From contig JACJYN010000007.1 in assembly GCA_020636095.1 (NCBI GenBank), positions 434,001 to 498,000 on the forward strand: a stretch of 64,000 bases of DNA, read 5' to 3'. Both the position numbers and the translations under genes were made by a program. Shown in pieces: positions 9,373 through 16,700 of this stretch; the first letter of the stretch is position 1, and each line of letters starts with the position of its first letter. Under the pieces are notes generated by a model. It was not told the origin of the DNA. It saw nothing but the letters and a program-made list of their open reading frames with translations, and made no database searches. Origin of the DNA: Lewinellaceae bacterium. GTDB lineage: Bacteria; Bacteroidota; Bacteroidia; Chitinophagales; Saprospiraceae.

Positions 9373-10389
9373 ATGATCAATTTAATCAGTGATACCGTTA
9401 CCAAGCCTACCCCGGGTATGCTTGAGGCCATGATGGCCGCCGAAGTAGGAGATGATGTTTTTGGAGAAGATCCCACCGTGAATGCTTTGGAAGCAAAAGT
9501 AGCCGCTCTTTTCAATAAGGAGGCTGCCATTTTTTGTCCTTCCGGCACTATGACCAACCAGATCGCCATAAAGGTGCATACCCAACCCCTGGACGAGGTC
9601 ATTTGTGACGAGTATTCCCACATTTATCAGTACGAGGCGGGCGGATATGCTTACAATTCCGGGGTGGCGATCAACCTGCTTAAAGGAAAACACGGAAAGA
9701 TTACCGCTACCCAGATCGAAGCGGCCATCAAACCGGAATTCGACTGGCTGCCCAGGACCCGGCTGGTGGTGCTGGAAAATACCTGCAACAAGGGCGGCGG
9801 CAGCTACTATACCCTGGATGAAGTCCGGCCGATCAGCAAATTGTGCTGGAACCGGGGCCTGGCCCTTCACCTGGACGGCGCCCGCATTTTCAATGCCCTG
9901 GCCGAGACCGGAGAGACAACCCACGCGGTGGGGGAGCAGTTCGACAGCATTTCCCTTTGCCTCTCCAAGGGGCTGGGGGCGCCGGTCGGTTCTGTGCTCA
10001 TCGGCAGTGAAGCCTTCGTCAAACAGGCGAGGCGGATACGCAAGGTGATGGGAGGCGGCATGCGACAGGCCGGGTATCTGGCCGCCGCATGCATCTATGC
10101 CCTGGATCATCAGGTGGAGCGCCTCAAGGAAGACAACGAACGGGCTAAACAGATCGGCGCCGTTTTAGAAGCCATGCCCTACGTGAGTGAGGTGCGGCCG
10201 GTGCAGACCAATATCCTCATCTTTGATGTGAACCCGCCCTACACGGCTGCCTCTTTTTTGGAGAAGCTGGCTGAAAAAGGGATCAAAGCTTCTGCTTTCG
10301 GGCCGCAAACGGTGCGCTTTGTGACCCACCTGGATTTTACGGAGGAGATGCTGGATAGGGTAGTGGAGGTGTTGAAGGAACTGGAATAG
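9373..10389 (+). CDS. ltaE: Low-specificity L-threonine aldolase
   Basis: This PLP enzyme of the beta-eliminating lyase fold cleaves threonine or allo-threonine to glycine and acetaldehyde in the cytosol. The 338 residues start MINLISDTVTKPTPGMLEAM, the standard family start with the DxVTxPT motif. GDDVFGEDPTVNALE, HLDGARIFNA (the aspartate contacts the PLP ring nitrogen) and SLCLSKGLGAPVGSVLIGS near residue 197, with the Schiff-base lysine, are all present. It appears monocistronic: a palindromic element lies upstream, and an unrelated secreted protein downstream in the same direction. Confidence 0.93.
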   Translation: MINLISDTVTKPTPGMLEAMMAAEVGDDVFGEDPTVNALEAKVAALFNKEAAIFCPSGTMTNQIAIKVHTQPLDEVICDEYSHIYQYEAGGYAYNSGVAINLLKGKHGKITATQIEAAIKPEFDWLPRTRLVVLENTCNKGGGSYYTLDEVRPISKLCWNRGLALHLDGARIFNALAETGETTHAVGEQFDSISLCLSKGLGAPVGSVLIGSEAFVKQARRIRKVMGGGMRQAGYLAAACIYALDHQVERLKEDNERAKQIGAVLEAMPYVSEVRPVQTNILIFDVNPPYTAASFLEKLAEKGIKASAFGPQTVRFVTHLDFTEEMLDRVVEVLKELE

Positions 10390-10528
10390 CATAAGAAAAT
10401 TTAATATATTGTTGTCGCCAATGTACAATTGGCGAACTGCCATCTGCCCCGTTAAAAAAAGTACGCTGCTTTCTAAGGGTAACGTTCAACCCTTGAATGC
10501 GGCTTGTAAGAATTGTAATCCATTAAAA

Positions 10529-11560
10529 ATGAAGAAGATGGCATTCAATGCAATCCTGTCGAACTGTCTTTTGCTGAGCATTTTCCTGTCGACTCCTATT
10601 CTGGGAATATTGAATCCATTTCACTTGCTTTCCAATACACAGAAATGGAACTCACAGGGCTTCCCGGAATCTTGTGATATGCCTGTTTCGGATCATTCTA
10701 TTCAGGATTCTCTGGATTTGCTATGCCGCCCTGGCATGGCTGTGGCGTTGACCGCAATTGATACAGACGGCGATGGCATTCCGGATGAGACGGGCAGGCT
10801 GGAGGCAGCCATCCTGGTAGATACGTTACTGGCGCCCTGTGCGAATCTGGTTTTTTCGATTAATAAAGAGGGAGAAGGGGCAAGCATAGAGGCGGAGGGG
10901 TTGCCTCTGACCTGTGAGGATCTGGGGGTGTTAATTGTCGAAGTACATGCCTGGTGTGAGGGAGAAATTCTGGCTTCCTGCCTTACTTATATTTTGGTTT
11001 CAGAAGGCTCTGTTTTATGTGAACAATTCCCTTTGTTTCTCTCCGTTGATGGACGGGTCATTCGGGAAGATGGTGTTCCCATTGAGGATGTGCAGGTGAA
11101 CCTTTCCAGCCCTACTTCCTCATCTGTTTTTACCAATGTTCAGGGAAGCTATTCCTTTTTTGGCCTGTCTGAAGGAGACAGCATCAGGATAACTCCGGAA
11201 ATAAATTCCAGCTATACTGAAAACGTATCTACACAAGATTTGGTGTTGATCAGCCGGCACATCCTGGGGGTACAGCCGTTGGGCAGCCCATATAAAATGA
11301 TTGCTGCGGATGTCAACAACTCCAAAAGCATCACTACTTTGGACCTGATCATGTTGCGCCGCCTGTTACTGGGCATGGATATTGAGTTCGAGGCCAATAC
11401 CAGCTGGCGGTTTGTCCGGCTGGATTATGCGTTTCCTGAGCCTTCGAACCCCTGGGCCGAGCCGTTTCCAGAGCGGATCGATATCAATGGTTTGCCGGCT
11501 GCCGGAGCACAGAATCTGGATTTTGTAGCGGTGAAGGTGGGAGATGTGAGTTTAGATTGA
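10529..11560 (+). CDS. Secreted protein with dockerin-like repeats, no sorting tail
   Basis: The 343 residues start MKKMAFNAILSNCLLLSIFL, a signal-peptide-like segment. DTDGDGIPDETG is a calcium-loop motif near residue 76. A carboxypeptidase-regulatory-like beta domain (VDGRVIREDGVPIEDVQVNL) is followed by a dockerin-type pair: STQDLVLISRHILGVQPLG, then ITTLDLIMLRRLLLGMDI. Related Saprospiria surface proteins usually continue after VKVGDV into more repeats and a T9SS sorting domain. This one stops at VKVGDVSLD, so its route out of the cell is unclear. An in-frame start at 10409 exists but adds a non-signal N-terminus. Specific function unknown. Confidence 0.7.
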   Translation: MKKMAFNAILSNCLLLSIFLSTPILGILNPFHLLSNTQKWNSQGFPESCDMPVSDHSIQDSLDLLCRPGMAVALTAIDTDGDGIPDETGRLEAAILVDTLLAPCANLVFSINKEGEGASIEAEGLPLTCEDLGVLIVEVHAWCEGEILASCLTYILVSEGSVLCEQFPLFLSVDGRVIREDGVPIEDVQVNLSSPTSSSVFTNVQGSYSFFGLSEGDSIRITPEINSSYTENVSTQDLVLISRHILGVQPLGSPYKMIAADVNNSKSITTLDLIMLRRLLLGMDIEFEANTSWRFVRLDYAFPEPSNPWAEPFPERIDINGLPAAGAQNLDFVAVKVGDVSLD

Positions 11561-11688
11561 GAAAACGCAACAACCTGCCCGATCATTTCGAAAAAATTTC
11601 GTCTCCGAGTAAACGCTGACGGGTTAAATTTGGCTGGAGGTTGGCTGCAAACCCGGCAGGTTGAGTTTTCGTTTTTCGACAGGAAGGT

Positions 11689-12279
11689 CTACGAGGTCTG
11701 CTCCCGCCGCCGAATCTCATCCCTGATCTCTGCGGCGCGCTCGTAATTCTCTTCTCCAAGCACTTCTTCCAGCATCTTGTGCAGGGCGTCGATGGAATAA
11801 GAAGACAAGGCGGCTGGTTTTCCCTTGGGTTGCGTCCCTTGTTCCACCGGAGCGCCTTCTTCTTCGGTATCTTCCAGGACGACGCCGGCGGCATCGAGGA
11901 TAAATTCGTAGGTATAGATGGGGCAATTGAAGCGAACGGCCATAGCCAGCGCATCCGAAGTCCGGGAGTCGATCTCTATGATCTCACTGTCCTTGATGCA
12001 GATGAGCCGGGCGTAGAAAATGCCATCCAGCAGGTTGTTGATGATGACTTCCTTAAGCTCTATATTGAAAGTTTCGAGGGTGTTTTTAAAAAGGTCGTGT
12101 GTCAGGGGGCGATTGGGGGTCATCCGTTCCATAGCCACAGCGATGGCCTGCGCTTCAAAGCTGCCGATGACGATAGGCAAGCGGCGGGAGCCGCCTTGTT
12201 CGCCCAAAACCACGGCATAGTTGTGGGATTGAGTAACACTATGTGACAAAGCGACTATGTCCAGTTCTATTTTTCTCAT
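11689..12279 (-). CDS. Bifunctional nuclease (DUF151) domain protein with UVR motif
   Basis: The 196 residues begin MRKIELDIVALSHSVTQSHN. The body matches the bifunctional nuclease family: VVLGEQGGSRRLPIVIGSFE, then RPLTHDLFKNTLETFNIEL, and SRTSDALAMAVRFNCPIY. A charged linker at about 140-160 leads to a UvrB/UvrC-type helical hairpin, LGEENYERAAEIRDEIRRRE. Family members have been reported with RNase and DNase activity, but the role in Bacteroidota is not settled. It lies upstream of and in the same direction as no close partner; mazG, also on the minus strand, is over 200 bp away. Confidence 0.88.
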   Translation of the reverse strand: MRKIELDIVALSHSVTQSHNYAVVLGEQGGSRRLPIVIGSFEAQAIAVAMERMTPNRPLTHDLFKNTLETFNIELKEVIINNLLDGIFYARLICIKDSEIIEIDSRTSDALAMAVRFNCPIYTYEFILDAAGVVLEDTEEEGAPVEQGTQPKGKPAALSSYSIDALHKMLEEVLGEENYERAAEIRDEIRRREQTS

Positions 12280-12495
12280 AAAGAAGGCCGGTGATTAGGT
12301 TCAAATACTGTATTCTCAACAAATAGGCATGAACACTGGTTTAGCTGAGCATGCAGATTCCAGAGGCGCAAAGGTAAGAAATTGCACGCTAATGGAGTGT
12401 CCGATCAGCAATTATTTGCCAGTACGCCGTTCCATATTGCGATTATTAAAGCTATCCTGCTTCCTAAACTGATACACCGCTCACTGATACACCAC

Positions 12496-13254
12496 TCACT
12501 TCCCCTTCGCCTCCTCCCACAGGGCGTCCATTTCCGCCAGGCTCATCTCCTGCAGGCCTTTGGGGGCATTGGCTTCGATGTATTCAAACCGTTTTTTAAA
12601 TTTCTGATTGACCCGTTCGAGGGCTGTTTCGGGGTCAATATTCTGAAAACGGGCATAGTTGATCAAAGAAAACAGGACGTCGCCGAATTCTTCCTCCCGT
12701 TTTTCAAAGGGAAGCTCCTGATCCATCGCCTCCCGGAATTCGGCCAGTTCTTCCTCCACCTTGGCCCATACCTGCTCGCTGTTTTCCCATTCGAAGCCCA
12801 CCTGTTTGGTCTTATCCTGCATGCGATAGGCCTTTACCATAGCCGGCAGTGAGCGGGGTACGCCGGATAAGACTGATTTTTTACCTTCCCGGAGCTTGAG
12901 TTGCTCCCAGTTTTTCTTAACATCTTCTTCGCCCTTCACCGTTACATCCCCGTAGATATGAGGGTGGCGCTTGATCAGTTTATCGCAAATGTCATTGAGC
13001 GCGTCAGCGATGTCAAACGCCCCCTTTTCGTCGCCGATCCTGGCGTAGAAAACCATGTGCAGCAGGAGGTCGCCAATTTCTTCCTTGATCCCATCCAGGT
13101 CTTCGTCCAGAATGGCGTCCGCCAGTTCGTAGGTTTCTTCGATGGTGAGGTTGCGCAGGCTTTGGAACGTTTGTTTGCGGTCCCAGGGGCATTGCTCCCG
13201 CAGTTCATCCATAATGGTGAGGAGGCGGGCGAAGGCATCGAGTTTTTGCTGCAT
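12496..13254 (-). CDS. mazG: Nucleoside triphosphate pyrophosphohydrolase MazG
   Basis: This house-cleaning enzyme hydrolyses (d)NTPs to monophosphates and pyrophosphate. The 252 residues contain two MazG domains. The first has CPWDRKQTFQSLRNLTIEET with the metal-binding ExxE and the later EEIGDLLLHMVFYARI. The second has VGFEWENSEQVWAKVEEELA and EEFGDVLFSLINYARF. This tandem layout matches the E. coli enzyme. The stop region overlaps a 15-nt direct repeat (CTGATACACC units) at 12470-12500. It appears to stand alone. Confidence 0.93.
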   Translation of the reverse strand: MQQKLDAFARLLTIMDELREQCPWDRKQTFQSLRNLTIEETYELADAILDEDLDGIKEEIGDLLLHMVFYARIGDEKGAFDIADALNDICDKLIKRHPHIYGDVTVKGEEDVKKNWEQLKLREGKKSVLSGVPRSLPAMVKAYRMQDKTKQVGFEWENSEQVWAKVEEELAEFREAMDQELPFEKREEEFGDVLFSLINYARFQNIDPETALERVNQKFKKRFEYIEANAPKGLQEMSLAEMDALWEEAKGK

Positions 13255-13385
13255 TGTTTTTCGGTTATTTATACTTAATTTGCGCCTGTTGTTTTACGAC
13301 ATTATTGATGCTATGCAAAGTAAACTAATATAACCGGGCGGTTGTTGAGTAATAGAACTTTTGAAGAAACTATAATCCGATTTTT

Positions 13386-13613
13386 ATGGAGTTTTTATAT
13401 GTTTTAACCATTATTTTCGTCGTTTTCGGCCTCTCTTTCGCCCTGATCAATATCCGCCAAATCTTTACCGGACAGGAGTTCCGAGGAACTTGCGCCACTA
13501 ACAATCCCATGCTGAAAAATCAGATTGGGGAGTGCACGGTCTGCGGCAAAGGGCCGGATGAGGAATGTAAAATGCCGGAGGTGGACAAAGGGGCTAAGTA
13601 CTCTGTTAAATAA
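13386..13613 (+). CDS. Small membrane protein, NqrM/DUF539-like
   Basis: The 75 residues consist of one N-terminal transmembrane helix (EFLYVLTIIFVVFGLSFALI) and a short Cys-containing tail: GTCATNNP, then GECTVCGKGPDEEC. The layout matches the small membrane proteins of Bacteroidota related to NqrM, the factor that helps deliver iron to the Na+-translocating NADH:quinone reductase. No nqr genes are in view, so the role is inferred from the family. The last codons (KYSVK and the stop) come from the arm of the palindromic element that begins at 13598. Without that element the frame would end GAKA. Confidence 0.65.
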   Translation: MEFLYVLTIIFVVFGLSFALINIRQIFTGQEFRGTCATNNPMLKNQIGECTVCGKGPDEECKMPEVDKGAKYSVK

Positions 13614-13788
13614 ATATCTTATGCTTCTGGCCGTGCCTTTTCGCCCTACTCTTCGTCCCGTCCTCGCCTTGGTAGCTAAGGCTATCAGGCTCCCTGCCGG
13701 CTTGCGCAGCAGGCGGGCGGGCGCTCCTCGATTAGAACGAAAATCCATCGGCCAGAAACGACAATTTACTTATTTAACAGAGTACTAA
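13595..13788. mobile_element. MITE-like palindromic element 2
   Basis: The outer arms GTACTCTGTTAAATAA and TTATTTAACAGAGTAC are perfect and flanked by TAA on each side (13595-13597 and 13786-13788). Inner pairs GCTTCTGGCCG / CGGCCAGAA and TTTTCG / CGAAAA continue the hairpin. The 188-bp body is non-coding and has a core GGTAGCTAAGGCTATC at 13671-13686 that resembles the core of the element at 51756. Its left end supplies the stop codon of the upstream gene. Confidence 0.65.
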
Positions 13789-13900
13789 AGCTTGAACAAG
13801 CTCTAAAAAAGCCATCGGAAAATATTTTCCTTCAGATTTGGGCAATGGATTGCAATTCATTGCCCATTTTTGTTGCCTCAAAGGCCTTATATTTCCACAC

Positions 13901-14260
13901 TCAATACTGCCCCACCGCCAGCATCACCAGGGTACAAGCCATTTCCACCTCGATGCCTTTGTCCTGAGCCAGGCGCATGAGTTCCGGATTTTCCGTACCC
14001 GGGTTGAATATAATGCGTTGGGGGTTGAGGCTTAGTATGTAATCGTAGTATTCCTGCTGCCGTTGCGGGTTGAGGTATAAGGTGATGGTATGGATATCTT
14101 CGAGCGCCGGCTTGCCCTGCTCAATAGCCACGCCTGAAATCTCTCCTTCCCGTACTCCAACCGGCACCACTTCAAACCCGTCCTGAGCGAGCCGTTGAAC
14201 GGCGGCATTGGAGTAGCGAATGGGGTTGGTGGAGGCGCCCAAAACCAGTGTTTTTTTCAT
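13901..14260 (-). CDS. CoA-binding domain protein (YccU-like)
   Basis: The 119 residues start MKKTLVLGASTNPIRYSNAA, a Rossmann nucleotide-binding start (GASTNPxRYS). Later parts are EVVPVGVREGEISG, TITLYLNPQRQQEYYDYI, RIIFNPGTENPEL and EMACTLVML. This is the single-domain CoA-binding family related to the N-terminal domain of succinyl-CoA synthetase alpha. Length is normal for the single-domain form. The physiological role is unknown; neighbouring pdhC uses acetyl-CoA but is separated by 137 bp. Confidence 0.88.
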   Translation of the reverse strand: MKKTLVLGASTNPIRYSNAAVQRLAQDGFEVVPVGVREGEISGVAIEQGKPALEDIHTITLYLNPQRQQEYYDYILSLNPQRIIFNPGTENPELMRLAQDKGIEVEMACTLVMLAVGQY

Positions 14261-14397
14261 GTAAACTGATTTGATTTTTCATATAACAACCAGCCTGAAA
14301 GAAGGTTGACAGGTGGAATAGTACGGAGGGAATGAAGTAACTGCGCAATAAGGTGGGGTGGCAGGCATTATTGAAATGCCTGCCACCTAAACTTAGG

Positions 14398-15723
14398 CTA
14401 CACCAGCAAACGGATCGGGTCTTCCAGTATGGCGGCCACCGTCTGCAGGAACTGAGCGCCGGTGGCGCCGTCCACTACGCGGTGGTCACAGGAGAGCGTA
14501 ACCTTCATCATATTGCCCACCACGATCTCACCATCTTTGACGATAGGCTTCTGTATAATGGAACCCACCGCAAGGATGCATGCATCCGGCGGATTGATGA
14601 TACCGGTAAATTCTTCGATGCCGAACATGCCCAGGTTGGAGACCGTAAAGGTATTGCCTTCCATCTGGTCGGGCTGCAATTTGCGTTTTTTGGCCAGGCC
14701 CGCCAATTCTTTAACCTCTACATTGATCTGAGAGAGCGTTTTCATATCGGTGTAGCGGATCACCGGCACGAGCAAGCCCTCATCTACCGCCACGGCCACT
14801 CCGATGTTCACATCCTTATTAATGCGGATTTTATCGCCAAGCCAGGAGGAATTGACCGCTGGGTGCAAGCGCAATCCGGCAGCCACTGCTTTGATAACCA
14901 GGTCATTAAAGGATATTTTGGTGGGGGCGACCTCCTTGAGGCGTTCGCGCAGCTGTACCGCCCTGTCCATATTGATCTCCCGGGTCAGATAGAAATGTGG
15001 CGCTGTAAATTTGCTTTCGCTGAGGCGGCGGGCAATAGTTTTGCGCATCTGGCTGATGGGCTTTTCCTCATAGTTGGCGCCCCCTCCTGAAAAGGCAAAG
15101 GGGACAACCTGGGGCGCCTCTTGTTGTTTCGGCGCGGGCGGTTGGACGGCCGGAGCGGCCGGAGCGGCCGGAGTGGCAGCTGGTTGCGGTTGCGGAGCGG
15201 CCTGCTGTTTCCCCATGGCCTCTTCAATATCGCGCTTCACGATGCGGCCTCCGTCGCCGGAGCCGGAAATATTGGCCAGGTTAACGCCGGCTTCTTTAGC
15301 TATGCTTCGGGCCAGGGGCGAGGCTTTAACCCGGCTGCCTTCGGCAGCCGCTTCAGCTGGGGCCGTTTCTTTAGCCGGCTCTGCTTCTTGCCGGGGCTCT
15401 TCAGCCGGGCCTTCACCAGAAGCCTGGCTTCCTTCTTTCCCATTGCTGCCACCTTCGGCTTCCTGGATGGCTTTTTTCCAGTCTTCTCCCTTTTTGCCAA
15501 TCACGGCGATGATGCCGTCGATGGGCACCGGGCCTTCTTTTACTGCGATATGGAGGAGAACGCCGTCGAAGTAGCTATCCAGTTCCATTGTAGCCTTATC
15601 GGTCTCCACCTCGGCCAGGGTCTCTCCGGCTTCCACTTCTTCTCCTTCTGATTTCAACCAGCTGACGATATTGCCCTCTTCCATTGTGTCGCTCATTCGG
15701 GGCATGCGTATGACTTCTGCCAT
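14398..15723 (-). CDS. pdhC: Pyruvate dehydrogenase E2 (dihydrolipoamide acetyltransferase)
   Basis: E2 transfers the acetyl group from lipoamide to CoA in the pyruvate dehydrogenase complex. The 441 residues hold one lipoyl domain (VETDKATMEL, lipoyl lysine at about 43) and an acidic, Ala/Pro-rich linker. A peripheral subunit-binding domain follows near 131-167 (ASPLARSIAKEAGVNLANIS), then a second Ala/Pro/Gln linker. The catalytic domain ends with DHRVVDGATGAQFLQ, where the His and Asp are the CoA-acetyltransferase pair. FGIEEFTGIINPPDACILAV also marks the pyruvate type. Many Bacteroidota E2 proteins carry two lipoyl domains; this one has one. No E1 or E3 gene is adjacent. Confidence 0.93.
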   Translation of the reverse strand: MAEVIRMPRMSDTMEEGNIVSWLKSEGEEVEAGETLAEVETDKATMELDSYFDGVLLHIAVKEGPVPIDGIIAVIGKKGEDWKKAIQEAEGGSNGKEGSQASGEGPAEEPRQEAEPAKETAPAEAAAEGSRVKASPLARSIAKEAGVNLANISGSGDGGRIVKRDIEEAMGKQQAAPQPQPAATPAAPAAPAVQPPAPKQQEAPQVVPFAFSGGGANYEEKPISQMRKTIARRLSESKFTAPHFYLTREINMDRAVQLRERLKEVAPTKISFNDLVIKAVAAGLRLHPAVNSSWLGDKIRINKDVNIGVAVAVDEGLLVPVIRYTDMKTLSQINVEVKELAGLAKKRKLQPDQMEGNTFTVSNLGMFGIEEFTGIINPPDACILAVGSIIQKPIVKDGEIVVGNMMKVTLSCDHRVVDGATGAQFLQTVAAILEDPIRLLV

Positions 15724-16041
15724 GGTATTTGATTTTGAGTGTTTTTAGGTTCAGTGCATTGGCTCATCGAAGGGCCGCACTAAAATTGGCGTATGATGGT
15801 TTATTTAGGTTTTTTATGGTCAGTGCTACAAAGAAAATGAATATTGGCCGTTTCCCCAACCTCTGAGGCGCTCTAATCCAGGGATTGAACTAATTATCCC
15901 GGATTTTTTTCGGCATTTACGTATTGAACAGCTCATTGAAGGTAAGGTTTACAGCCCCCCGGGAGCCTGCCCTCCTAAATGGCGCATAGATAGCAGCTTT
16001 TATAAGCCTATTTACCCCGCAATATTCTTATTTTTGCCCTC
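15724..16041. other. Divergent intergenic region between pdhC and recR
   Basis: These 318 bp hold no gene I can support. TATTTTTG at 16029-16036 fits the Bacteroidota -7 consensus TAnnTTTG and lies only 5 nt before the recR ATG. If used, recR mRNA would be nearly leaderless. No clear -33 TTTG at the right distance is visible. Confidence 0.4.
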
Positions 16042-16659
16042 ATGAATTTTTCGTCCAAACTTATAGAAGAAGCAGTCAATGCCTTTGCCAGTTTGCCCGG
16101 TATTGGCAGGAAAACAGCGTTGAGGCTGGTTTTACACCTGGTCAAACAACCGCCGGAGGCGGCGGAACAGTTTGCACAGGCTATGATAAACATGCGCCGC
16201 AATATCAGGGAGTGCGAACGTTGCCACAATATTTCCGATGATAAATTGTGCATTATATGCGCCGACCGCCGCCGCGACCAAAGCCTGGTGTGTGTGGTAG
16301 AAGGCATCAGGGATGTGATGGCTATAGAAGGAACCGGGCAGTACCGCGGTTTGTACCACGTCCTCGGCGGGGTGATCTCTCCCATCGAAGGTGTCGGGCC
16401 GGCCGACCTGAATATCGACTCGCTTGTTCAGCGGGTGAAAGAGGGAAGCGCCCGGGAGGTAATTATGGCCATCAGCCCAACCATTGAAGGAGAAACGACT
16501 ATCTTTTACTTATCGAAGAAGCTCAAAGATGCCGAGGTAGAAGTGAGCACCATCGCCCGAGGGATTTCCTTCGGCGGCGACCTGGAGTATGCGGATGAAC
16601 TGACGCTGGGCAGGTCGATCGTGGCCAGGGTGCCTTATAAGGGGGGAGGGGGGGAATGA
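16042..16659 (+). CDS. recR: Recombination protein RecR
   Basis: RecR works with RecO and RecF to load RecA at gaps. The 205 residues have the helix-hairpin-helix SLPGIGRKTALRL at 18-30, a four-cysteine zinc finger at C58, C61, C70 and C73 (CERCHNISDDKLCIIC), and the Toprim domain beginning VCVVEGIRDVMAIEGTGQYR with the conserved glutamate. It then has YHVLGGVISPIEGVGPADLN. Length is typical. The C-terminal codons and the stop lie in a run of 8-nt GGAATGA-type units (16653-16688). The glycosyltransferase fusion starts 41 nt downstream on the same strand. Confidence 0.96.
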   Translation: MNFSSKLIEEAVNAFASLPGIGRKTALRLVLHLVKQPPEAAEQFAQAMINMRRNIRECERCHNISDDKLCIICADRRRDQSLVCVVEGIRDVMAIEGTGQYRGLYHVLGGVISPIEGVGPADLNIDSLVQRVKEGSAREVIMAISPTIEGETTIFYLSKKLKDAEVEVSTIARGISFGGDLEYADELTLGRSIVARVPYKGGGGE

Positions 16660-16688
16660 GGGAATGAAGGAATGATTGAAGGAATTCC
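16653..16688. repeat. 8-nt-period repeat at the recR stop
   Basis: GGAATGAG, GGAATGAA and GGAATGAT follow in register, then TGAAGGAATTCC. The first unit supplies the recR stop codon. It resembles the heptad repeats elsewhere but with period 8. Confidence 0.6.
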
Positions 16689-16700
16689 TGCCATAATTAC

